From Asterella californica (taxonomy: Eukaryota > Streptophyta > Marchantiopsida > Marchantiales > Aytoniaceae), in assembly GCA_036924285.1 (NCBI GenBank), contig JAYKYS010000010.1, positions 9,647,001 through 9,711,000 on the forward strand: a DNA stretch of 64,000 nt, given 5' to 3'. The translations under genes were made by a program, and so were the position numbers. The notes beneath the pieces were generated by a model. That model was not told the origin of the DNA. It worked only from the letters and a program-made list of their open reading frames with translations, and made no database searches. Positions 10,680 through 21,500 of this stretch are shown piece after piece. The first letter of the stretch is position 1; each line of letters starts with the position of its first letter.

Positions 10680-13200
10680 ATATACACTAACCTACACTTC
10701 AAAAGATTACTTAAGAGGGTTTTACAATAGTCACATTGAGAACCTTGTGACATAGTAACAGTAACTGAACTTGGCCAATAATATGGATGATGATTTCATC
10801 CAAGACGTACATACTTTCTTTAAGCTATACATCAAGTTTAGGATGTTCACTCATCCTCTAGTAGCAAACCATGTACAATCTAATAAAGTTTCTAAAAGAA
10901 CTATATTGATTAATATTAGCTAATTGGTAATGACTTAATTATAAGATTAATTACTGATAAAAAGATGAAGATAATATTTATTATTTATATTAAAATTTTG
11001 AGACGGTAGTAGTTATTACAAGTTTTTATAGTATAAAAACTTTAATGAAAAAAGAAAATGATACTGCGCTCCAAATAGAAAAGGAAGATAATTTCCATCA
11101 TAAATAATGTAAGTGTATCGAACCAGTTTAACGTATCAATGTATGTCTTTTGTTTATGCAAGCAAAGCAACAAGTACGAAAAATGTTAATTGTGAGACTT
11201 TTATATCATTTGCTGCATATTATGGAAAGCTGTATTTTATTATTAATTATAGAAAGATATAAAATTACTCATAAATATTACTAATTACATAAGCGATATA
11301 AAAACTTAAAAGTATCATTTAATTATGTATTAAAGATATCAATAAAAAAATCTATGTAATTATGTATTCATAATTTAATAAAAGTCTAAGAAATATCCTT
11401 GTGTTGCACCTTCCGTATGAGTCCATGTGGTGATCTTGAGTTCAAACCTCAAATTTTGAACTTGTTTGCAGATAAAAACAGGTGAATATCGAGAAATTTG
11501 ATCATCAGTTGTAACCTAGTGAGTAACAACGTCTCTTGAAAGTACTTTCCTTTCATGAAATACACATGCACTTCAATGTGATACTTTCTAGCAGAATCTA
11601 GCATGAATATCTCTTCAATGCTATTACACTCATGCTACACATGTATATCTCAAGATTATTGTTGGATTATCTTGACTTAAACTTACATCATCCAACTATT
11701 TGAATAAATTTTTTATTCAAATAGTTGATAGATATTAAGGAAAATATCTATGGATGAAACATAAATATTCCTTTATGAAGGGTGAAGAATACATATTAAA
11801 TTTTGATAAAAGTCTACCACATATATCGTTGCGATGTAACTTTTTCTACTATATATTTCACTTTGTTTCATCCTATTTTGTTCTGTTGATTTTATTTTTC
11901 TTGAAGTTTTATGCATCATAGTTCCTAATATTTCTGTTTGTCTGAATTTTGAAAGTGAATAAACAGAAATGGCTAATTATTGATATAAACAGATTTTTTG
12001 AATCTTAAATCACCATTATAAGAAAGATAAGAGATTCAAATTAAGTGTTATGGAAAATTTTATTTCACACTTCCATTGGTTATGATAAGTATTATATTAT
12101 ATGATTTCAACATTGGAAGGACATCTGATTGCTTGACAATCGACATGAGAACTGACATTACAATAAAATCTCGACAAATTGCCTTAGACTATGGTTCTCT
12201 TGTTCACTACCATCTCTCGAAAAAGTTTCAGAGTCTGTAAACCCCAGGTGCTGAAATTTAGTGCTGAAGGTAAGGTCGAAGGCATTCCGGTCTACAGTCT
12301 TTACCGTTCATTATGACTATTTCAATAGATTGCAGTATTATGTTATTTCCAAGTTGATAACTCATGGATCCTATAGACTAAGTACCCTATTCAGATTACA
12401 TAAGATACTATTGACAAGTTTTGGAGCATATGAATACTTCTGAAAATATGATTTATTTAGAAACTTGTAATTATATTAAATCCCATCTTGACAAATTATA
12501 GAACCCTTGAATGTTAAAAAATGTACAAATCATTTATGAAATCTCTTGAGATATAATGAAACACGCTTGAAATTCTTTGAAACATACGAAATACTATTCA
12601 AATTAAAGTCTTATACATATGAACACATTCAAAACTTAGAAATATAACTTAAATAATCATCTTTATATCTCCTTTTAAATATTATATGAATAAATATGCA
12701 TATACATGCATTATATATATATATATATGTATATACATAACTAAATTAAATCTAGTTCAGTTTTGAACATTTTAATAGTATCTTTTTGCAGATAAACACG
12801 TTAAATTTCATGTTAAGATTCGTTGAAAAGTTCAACAACAGGAAAGGAATTCCACTCCATTGTTTAGCAAGACTTTTATCTCTCAGTATGTTCATATGTC
12901 AATGCAAACGCATCACGCAACTCCTTGACTTTTTCTCGTCAACTTATGAGAAATTTTTATGTACAAGCTAAATATTATGTAAGCTAAACATATTATGAGA
13001 CTTGATGTTCTAAATTCTTTAGTAACAAAAAATGAATAAATACCTATTGAGGTTTTCAAATGACATACTTCTAACCTGCCCATCATTTGTTGTAACGGGT
13101 TTTGCGTGAGCAGTTGGAAAACCTCACCTTTATATATACGTGCAAGCAAGAAGTAATTCCTCACACAACCAATGGACGGATTTATCTGTGAAAATCTAAC
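10680..13200. other. AT-rich island, left part
   Basis: Base composition drops sharply to strongly AT-rich from about 10.7 kb. No convincing gene is seen before the ORF at 13201. Pyrimidine-tract plus CAG sites resembling splice acceptors occur near 11470 and 12791, but I could not link them to coding sequence. A short (AT)n run lies at about 12712-12730. Confidence 0.5.
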
Positions 13201-13872
13201 ATGCAAAGTGGTCCATCTATGCAAGGAAGGAGCGATATGGCAGCAAGCGCATATGAAGGGAATCTCCTTGAGCTCCAAAAGGTTGCGTTTGCTTGGTGGA
13301 AAGTGAATTACGAGCAAGAACTCTTGAAAAAATTGAAGGCTATTGAAGATAAAAAGATTGCTGAAGAAGAAAAGTTCGAAGAAACTATTGATCCTCTATT
13401 GTATATCCAAAAACTGGCTAGAATCAAACGTTTAGAGCAAACAAATCGGCCTGGTTTTCAAGCTTATCCTCTCGAGTATAAGGGTGAGTTGCTCGAGCTT
13501 CAACGCCAAATACTTGACCGTTGGAAGATCTCAGATGAGTATAGAAGACTACTACGAGTCAGAAAAAAGAAAAAGAAACCACCTCTTGGTATACCAAGAA
13601 AATTGCAATGGTGGGAATTTATACCTATCTCAAACGAGTACAAACAACCTGAGCCTTCTGAGAAGATTGTTGGACCTGGAAAAGGACCTGGCGACCCTGG
13701 TTTTAGATCTGTGGAGTACAAGACAGAATCTAGCAAGCATAGGAGTCACCGATGGGACAATCAAACAAGAGAAGCATATGAGAGCTTCGAGTATAACTCA
13801 GATCTTATTGATAAAGTGATACCAACACCACAAGTAGATTCAAACGATGAGTCTAGTGGTATTTCCGAGTAG
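13201..13872 (+). CDS. Unrecognised 223-aa charged protein with internal repeat
   Basis: Intact frame from ATG to TAG inside an AT-rich island, noticeably richer in GC than its flanks. I do not recognise the protein. Residues 18-44 and 93-119 form a duplicated unit, YxGxLLELQ followed by WK and ending in ExxLLxx, about 75 residues apart. Residues 173-196 (YKTESSKHRSHRWDNQTREAY) may be a degenerate third copy. The first half is lysine/glutamate-rich and probably helical. A KKKKKPP basic stretch lies at 122-128, and the C-terminus is acidic and serine-rich. There is no signal peptide or membrane segment. It could be a single-exon gene or the last exon of a longer one. The uninterrupted frame and internal repeat argue against chance. 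Confidence 0.6.
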   Translation: MQSGPSMQGRSDMAASAYEGNLLELQKVAFAWWKVNYEQELLKKLKAIEDKKIAEEEKFEETIDPLLYIQKLARIKRLEQTNRPGFQAYPLEYKGELLELQRQILDRWKISDEYRRLLRVRKKKKKPPLGIPRKLQWWEFIPISNEYKQPEPSEKIVGPGKGPGDPGFRSVEYKTESSKHRSHRWDNQTREAYESFEYNSDLIDKVIPTPQVDSNDESSGISE

Positions 13873-15104
13873 ATACTAGATAAGCCAAAAGGAAGTGTAA
13901 ATTAGAAATAAGTATAGATATTTAAATTGTATTTAAACCGCAATAGCAATAGCCTTAACCATAACAAATCGATATAAAGATAAGTCAAAAGGAATGTTAA
14001 TACTGATAAATGTGAATCACCCTGCAATCTTGTGACATACTATCCTAGAATCAGTTTATTCAGAATATAGTACTTCTCTTAGTACTTATATTCATCGAGG
14101 GAAGGTCTTCGAACTCATAGACCAAATAAAATGCATGTAAAACAATAACTTTCATGACAACATCGTTTGTGACTTGTGTGATACTTTGGACCAAAAAGGA
14201 CTTTGGTGTCATCCTTCATGTTTCTTCAAAGCAATTTGAGATGCTTTTGGAGTCTGTTTGGTATGAAAGCTTATTGTTGCTTTATTACTCTCCAAATATG
14301 AAACTCTACGTAAACATAACTATCACACAGAACCGTTTGTTATTTAGATTAGATATTTCGATTTCATCATACTAATGGTTGATTGGTGCTTCAAAGTGGT
14401 TGATTAGAAATTTTCAATGTTCGATAATAACGGTTTAAATCATGACCATATGATAGTAATGACTTTGTCTTCTATCAAAGCCTTTGGAAAGAAGAAAACT
14501 GAAAAATGTCAAATTCACGGTGAGGTTTCACATTATTCTGAGGGAATCAGGATTTTGACCATGCTTACAATAAGTTTGAAATGTAGAGATTTGTAGTTTT
14601 GGTGTGTAGATGTTGCATTTGATGTCGAGAGGTTGTCCGGTTTTTCCATGTAGATTTTTGGGAGTTAATGTGGATTTGAGTTTGGTTTCTGGATGGTTCT
14701 GGGTAAAAACAACAAATCTGTGAGAGGTCTTGCATAGAGAAGGGTCAATGACCTTCAACTTACTGCAGTTCACTATAGAAGCTCAATTGAGGTTGAGTTT
14801 GGTATGGTTAGAACGAGGACGACAATGCAGGTGTGATTAGAGAACTACCTGGACTATTCAGTAACTATGGACAGTTCATTGTATATATTAGACTTGGAGG
14901 TAAAGTTTTACAAGACCTTGCACAATTTTAGTGAAAGAGAGAGGTTTACATGTTTGGAGTTGAAATTATGCAAAAAGGTCCAAGGTTGCTTTCCGTGGCT
15001 TGTGATCCTGCTTGGTGAGGTCTGTCTACTGTGTTCTTGCCGTTCATTGGTTAACAAATCTTCCGCTATCGCGCTTGAAAAGCATTAAAATAACTGCAAG
15101 TACT
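13873..15104. other. AT-rich island, right part
   Basis: AT-rich DNA after the 223-aa ORF, rising in GC toward 14.8 kb. Only short open frames are present (81 codons or fewer). Nothing is recognisable. Confidence 0.4.
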
Positions 15105-16033
15105 TTCCAAAATGCTTTTTTAGACGTGATTATCTTGTCTTAGAACTGACTGTCCCCGAGCTACTGTTGCCGCTACCTGAAAAAGCTTCATGAAATCACT
15201 AGAGGGGTCGTCTGTCTGGAATAACAATCCCGGAGGTGCTCGTAGATCATCCCAAACAGACCTCCAGAGGATAGACGTGGAGCTGTACACAAGGCCTGGG
15301 CAAACAAGGATCTATCGAGACATAATGACTCCTCAGGCTGATAGTCTTGAACCTCAAGTGGTGAGAGATCACCCGGTGAGGGATGAAGAAAACGCAACGC
15401 AGCGATCATCTCCTCAGTAGGACATGCCAATGACAAACGATGCAGTGCTCTAGCAGCTCTACTATACTCTCCAACCTGACCTAACATCCTACAACGTCGT
15501 ATGCGGACGGAAAATGAGACATCACGTGTAGAGGCAGACTCACTCCTACCTCGTACCGCATGGACTGATTCCTCCTGTAAGGCCGCCCAATCACCTGCAC
15601 GGAATCTCCGAAGACAGACTGTCACCTCCCGATGTCCTCCTCTGCCACCTCGAGTATAACGAAGACACCAACGAGGAAGTAGAAGAAACAATAACCACGC
15701 CGCCTCGTCCTTGGTGTTCCGTGCCAACATGTCAAGAGGTAGACGGAATGCCTGTCTCACCTCGTCATGAAGAGCACGAGGTAACCGATGGAACAAACGT
15801 GGACAAGGGAAACTCGTCTCGAACAAACTCAGAATAGTGCCGGAGTGGACTTTCAACCACTCCCATGACTCTGGAGGAACTCCAGAAAGAAGGGCTAATG
15901 GTGTCATAATGGCTGCACGTGTAGACCTCCGATCTCGGCTAACCTGGGCATCCCATGTGGTCGTATCATAGCTCTTGTGCATCTTTCTCACATGAGATTT
16001 TACTCCTTGCGAGATAAATAACTGATTGTACAC
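15105..16033 (-). pseudogene. LINE-like ORF2 fragment upstream of the RT domain
   Basis: A 281-codon frame resembles the region preceding reverse transcriptase in LINE-type elements. It has an arginine-rich middle with LPRWCLRYTRGGRGGH, then RRCRMLGQVGEYSRAARAL, a proline-containing linker, and LDRSLFAQALCTAP with SSGGLFGMIYEHLR. The frame breaks just after YEHLR. The continuation DDPSSDFMKLFQVAATVARG is readable in another frame down to about 15105, where similarity stops. The RT catalytic domain is absent. GTG is the first codon of the open frame, so the true start is unknown and may lie upstream. It would have encoded a retrotransposon polymerase; here it is truncated and frameshifted. Confidence 0.7.
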
Positions 16034-17538
16034 CGAACATGATGTGTCTCAAATCAATCTAGATCTCATGAGAGAGAGAGTACCCATAGCTAAAGAAAAG
16101 ACGATATCCGATCAAACGGTACTCGTGATAGAAACATCTCCAAACAGAAAAGAGAAAATAGAGATAAAAAAAAAAAACAAAGAGAGAAGAAAAAAAAAGA
16201 AAAAAAAAAGAAGGAAAGAAGAGAAGAGAAGAACCCTGATATGTAGAGATAAAAAAAAAATTACACTAAATGTGACCAGAAAATCCTAAAAAGAACCCTC
16301 TCTAACCTTAAAATCTTAAAAAATCTGAAATTATTTAATAATCATTCATTTCTCCACCAAATATGTCAATTCTAAGATAAAAAAAATAGAAAAAAAAATG
16401 AAAAAAAATTTTAAAAAAATCAATCTATCACACTTTAACACCCTCCCGTCTCGCAGACACTCTCCCTCTCATCCTCCCGCACTCCGCCTCCGCTCCCTCT
16501 CCGCGCGACCTTGTAAGGAGCGCAGTTGACCTTCGGTTATAACCGAGTAAAGCACCCCGCGGGGTTGTCCTTTGAACTGCGTGGCTGTCCATAGGAACGC
16601 AGTCCAACCAAGACCCACCGGGACGAGGAGAAGCAAGAACGACGACAGTTTTCAAACATGAAGCCAAAGAGAGGAAGATGTTCCCAGGAACGGTCGAGCT
16701 AGGCTACGGTAGGCTAAGCTGTGGTTTGGTCCGTAATCTCATAAGCCTTCACTTCACTCGAGAGTCGAGTTCTTGCTTTGGTCTAGAGTTTGCTCTCCTA
16801 TGTACACCCTTCTGCCGAACGTTTTGCTTCTGCAACTCGAAAGACATTTCTGTGGGAGGGTGAGGAGCACACGAGATTCGATAAACATGTTCTTAGAGCT
16901 AGAGCTAATTCGTCCAGGAAGCCTGACTTCATTCACGTGGAGACGTCGACCGTAATGCTCACGAATACCGTGACGAAATGAATAATTTCAGAACGGTGAG
17001 AATTCCATATGATCCAAGGATAGTAAGGCGAGTTCGTCGATCGAGCTTTGAACCAACCTCATCATGGTAACCACTCGAACATATTTGAGAATACACGGAA
17101 CAAACTTCGCGACAATCTCGAGGAGTGTTAAAGCTCATGAAAATGCATGCGCGTAATCGATAATGAAGCGGCGATGACCTTGAGTAGCGAAGTAGAGACG
17201 GTTTTATGGACATCCACAAACTTGAAGTGATGGCAACAACTCGGCAGTCGGTGCTCCATGAAGTCCTTCGAGAGCACCCAGTCTGACCGCCCATATCTTC
17301 ATCAAAACTGAGTTCTCGCACTTCCCGTGGCAGATTCTAGTCCACCTTCCAGTAATGGAGGTGGGATGTCTAACCATAGAAGATAATCATGTCGACGGTA
17401 GCATACAACAAATGTGGAGCTTGGAAGAGTTGTGCAACCACATATGAATGAACCGAATTGTTAGGAGGATCATATCTCCCGGACATCGTAGACATTGACA
17501 AGCGTTCTGAGAAAGCTTCCACCGATAATATACCATAA
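16034..17538. other. Purine-rich tract then unassigned DNA
   Basis: 16140-16430 is A-rich and purine-rich low-complexity sequence on the plus strand. It is followed by a short GC-rich block (about 16440-16640). The rest has only short open frames, the longest being 120 codons on the minus strand (16959-17321), without recognisable features. Confidence 0.4.
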
Positions 17539-17605
17539 AAATTCCAGTGCACGCGCTCTCAGTGTGCAGGGCTCTGCTAAGCACTTACAAAAGATTCCCA
17601 CATGC
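17539..17605 (-). repeat. Exact copy of the MED15 3' end
   Basis: 67 bp identical to 18472-18538, 933 bp away in direct orientation. Read on the minus strand it contains the last eight MED15 codons (MWESFVSA), the TAG stop and about 38 bp of 3' UTR. Flanking sequence differs on both sides. Confidence 0.95.
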
Positions 17606-18509
17606 TCTGCTCTGCCTTGCGACACCGAATAATATAACACCAAAATGTATATAAATGGCGTTGTCTACACTACAACACCAGACTGAGAAAGAGAAGCGAA
17701 ACACCGGATACACCAACCAATCCGAGCCATAGCTTTCCACATTTTACTGATCAATAATCCATCTCAAAATTTGTACAATTCTCGCATACAGCCTTGGGCC
17801 AATTTTTGCCCCCCGATACTATTTGACGAAAGCCTTCTCAAAGCCTCGAAGTGATGTTGCGAGGACATGCAGTAGGCAGCTATAGATGTTTCGGACGACA
17901 GACGTCACTGCACACACCTCTTCTATGTACTGGATATTGTGCCCAAACTCTTCGAATTATTTACAATATGGCAAGAATTACCACCCGAGTGGGAGATGTA
18001 ACACTCCCATGCGCATGGCAAAAGTATCACTAGAAACAGGCTCTAGTATTCAATGAATATATCCACAGCTCTATGACAAAGGTGGTAAACTACTTGTAAA
18101 GTTCACCGCCTTCCGGGATACGAGTTTCAGAGTCCCTAGCACTAGAGCAGGTTCTACTTTCAACAATGCTTCCTCTTCGAACTCTCCGTCACTGCAGTAT
18201 TTGTGAATCAGCAAGTGAATTGTGCTGCTTTTGAAACGTCTGAAGCCATCATAAACTCTATGTACCTCACACCAAGAGGAGATGCAAATGATCACTGCTG
18301 AACAAGCTGGATCACGTCTGCTCGCACGACCATCGACTGCTCGGCTCTCAAAACTCTTGAATAGATTAGATTTTGAATACAAGAGTTGGTGGACCGCCAG
18401 CGACATGAAGTTGTTGCTCCACTCATGCGACCGACTACAACTCTCATGATTCTGATGAGAAAGCTCTACTTAAATTCCAGTGCACGCGCTCTCAGTGTGC
18501 AGGGCTCTG
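17606..18509. other. MED15 3' flank
   Basis: Between the two copies of the MED15 3' end. It presumably carries the MED15 3' UTR. Open frames of up to 111 codons (18071-18406 minus) show no recognisable features. Confidence 0.4.
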
Positions 18510-21500
18510 CTAAGCACTTACAAAAGATTCCCACATGCCGATGCTGGTGCTGAACGTTCCACCACCATGGAAGCTTGCAGATTCTGCAAGGGCCTGGCGA
18601 GCACACCTATCCCAAACTCCGGCCATGTCCTTTAGTGAAATTGGCGCAGCTAAAGGTCGTACCTCTCTTGTGAACTCATCCCGGGCCGCAGCAACAACAG
18701 AGTAGCTGTACAACCACAACAGACGTTGCTTTGAGTGGACTTGACCTTCAAGTTTCAATAGAGACCCTCACCAGGAAGGTTTCTCAACCGCAATCTCACT
18801 GTACTGGGAAGGCGGGAGGGAGGGAGGAGAACTCGGAGAAAAAAATACCTGGCGTTTGGAGCCATATGTTCAGACCAAACTATGGGAGAGCACTCCGGGT
18901 AACTTGGAGGTATGAGAAGCCATACAAGGGGCAGAGAAACCTGAAACAGACGGTACACAATCAAAAGAAGATAAACTCTGAGGCTAGCTTTATACCTCAA
19001 CTACACAGACAACCTCCTCCGACAAAACTTCACGGGGTCCACTAGCTGAAGTCCAGAAAAAAAGGAAACGAGTTCTCTTTCGTCACGTGGTTCATGTAGC
19101 AAGCTTTAGTTCTCGTACCAATTTGTTGCGATGAGTGTAACTCGGACTTATTGCAACACCCTTGTACGAACAGGTAACCACAACACCTTCTTTCCCTTGA
19201 GCTGCCGCCTCCTCTGTACCTTCATCACTGATCTCAACTTCGGTGTCAATGAGTGTTTGATTGACAAATTTAATCTCGTCTCTAACGGCGGCTGGTACCT
19301 GTGTAACATCTCCTGGATTATTAGCTCATACAAAGAGCATCACGGCATGACACGGTTCATGCCCTGGCCAAGCGGACGACATAAAATGCAAGTATCTGAA
19401 CAGTTACGTAACAAGGGTCCAGAACGGCTACAGGATATTTGGGTGCAGATAATAAATCTCGAATTAGCACTGACCACAATGTTAGAATAGAAGTTTGCAA
19501 CATACCGCAGTTTAGAGTACTTATACAGAGGGTAAAACGTTATAAGGAAATTTTAGAAGCAGAAAAGATAAAGAAACCAATCAACAACAAGCAGAGACTA
19601 ACATCGAAAACGACGCTAACTAGTAAAAGGTGATAAAGACGTCAGGTATTCATGTCAACAGTACCTTCATTCTTGGACTCTTGAGGTTAGTCATAGTCCG
19701 AGGCCGAGTCTCTGGACTATCAAAAGTCTCTGCTCTATGCACGCTATTGGTAACGAGGCCATTATGACTGATCAGACTGAGTGCAACCGAATCCATCTGC
19801 TTCGGTCTTTTCTTCATAGGGCCATCTTGCGGTAGCCAGCCCCTAGCTTGCAACCTTGCTCTTGTAATGGATGAGAGATCCTCCCCTACGGCAGCCCTCG
19901 AACCATTTCCAGGTGCAGATGCTCCAAGTTTGTCATGGCAGCTAATTACAGAGTTCATTTCTCCAACGGCCGAGTCCAAGACTAAATGTGAGACTGAGTC
20001 AACCTGCAAACAGATGCCGTGCAACTGATGAGAGACTTGTAGCAAGAATACCAAAGGCATATACAAGATGAGAAGACATGACGATTATCACGCGCTCTCC
20101 TTTCTTGATGCAATGAGGAAGCAAAAAACTAAACTCACCTTTCTTGATGCAATGATGAAGCAGAAAACTAACTTAAAGCAAGAATTTATTTGCTTGCCCT
20201 TCCCAGAGCTGGACAGGACTAAGTTTAGGGCTAAATATATGATTACAATAAAAAGCTCACATCATGATGATCGCGTAGAGATTAACAGATCCACTTCACC
20301 ACAAGAAGTAAAAGCTTCATAATTGGATACCTTCCTAGTACATCTTATGCACCTTTTTAAATAAAGAGAAGTACGAATGAGACGGACGAAAAGTCTCATA
20401 ATCTAGCCTCAGTGACACTCATCATGCACAATATACAATTGACTTCTGACACCGTTCATACTTCTCGAGCAGAACAATTAAATACAACATAGAACACTTG
20501 CCTGAGTCAGCAAACGTTCGAGAGGATCTTTTGCATTTCTCTTGTCAACCAGTGGGGTTCCAGGTGAAAATGCCTGTAATGCATCTTGAGAGATAGCTCT
20601 CGCATCCTGTGGGCTAGGTGAAAACTCGACCATTAAAGGGGACGGTCCTGGCGTTCCTATTCCAACTGAGACTGTGCTACTAGGAGTTGCCGCAACTATT
20701 TGGGGAGTCTGGACAGTACCGGGAGTTGCAGTCGCGGGTGTAGAGGCTTTCAGTTCACCTTCATCATGAGGAGGTGGAGAAGCAACTGGAAGCAGAGAAG
20801 GTGAGGGCGTCCTGAGGGGAGGCGTGGTGGCTTGCATAGGGGTCGCTACCTTAGGGACCTGTAGAGGTGTCGCAAAATTTTGATGATCAGGTTGAGGAGA
20901 CATCTGCTGTATGATTGAGATCTGCGGGGAAGGAGCTTGTAAAATCTGTGGGGATGAGACTAACTGTGACGTCATTTGAGGGGACCCTACTTTCAGCTGC
21001 TGCTGCTGCGCTTGCTGCTGAAAAAGTTGTCGTTGCTTCATTTGCTGTTGCTGAAGTATAACCTGCTTGACAGCCACTTGCCTCGCCTTCAAAGCTTCCC
21101 CCTTAATTGCGTCCGGGTTAGAGAAGTCTTGCAACTGCTGCTGGTTATGCTGACCATGTTGATGTGCATGGACCTTCTGCTTCTGCTGCTGCTGCTGTTG
21201 CAACTGCTGCTGTTGCTGCTGCTGCTGTTGTTGCAGCATGTGCTGTTGTTGAAGCTGTCGCTGCTGCAGCTGTTGCTTTGCTTCCTCCTGATCTTTCAGG
21301 AGTAATCGGTGTTGTTGTGCATGCAGCAGCTGTTGCTGCTGCAAGGAACCAACGTTTTGCTGCAACGGATTTGTTCCAGGTTGGAGCAATGTGCTCGGTT
21401 GCAGCACCGTAGCTCCACTTTGTTGCTGCAAGGCGCTCACTCCGGTTGGCTGCTGTAAACTACTCACTACACCTGGCTGTATAGAACTCCCTGTTTGCTG

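Noticed and set aside
16959..17321. 120-codon minus-strand ORF
   Set aside because: No domain, splice context or compositional sign of coding.
20976..21412. Leucine-rich and alanine-rich plus-strand ORFs
   Set aside because: They are the antisense of MED15 glutamine codons (CAG/CAA read as CTG/TTG/GCT).
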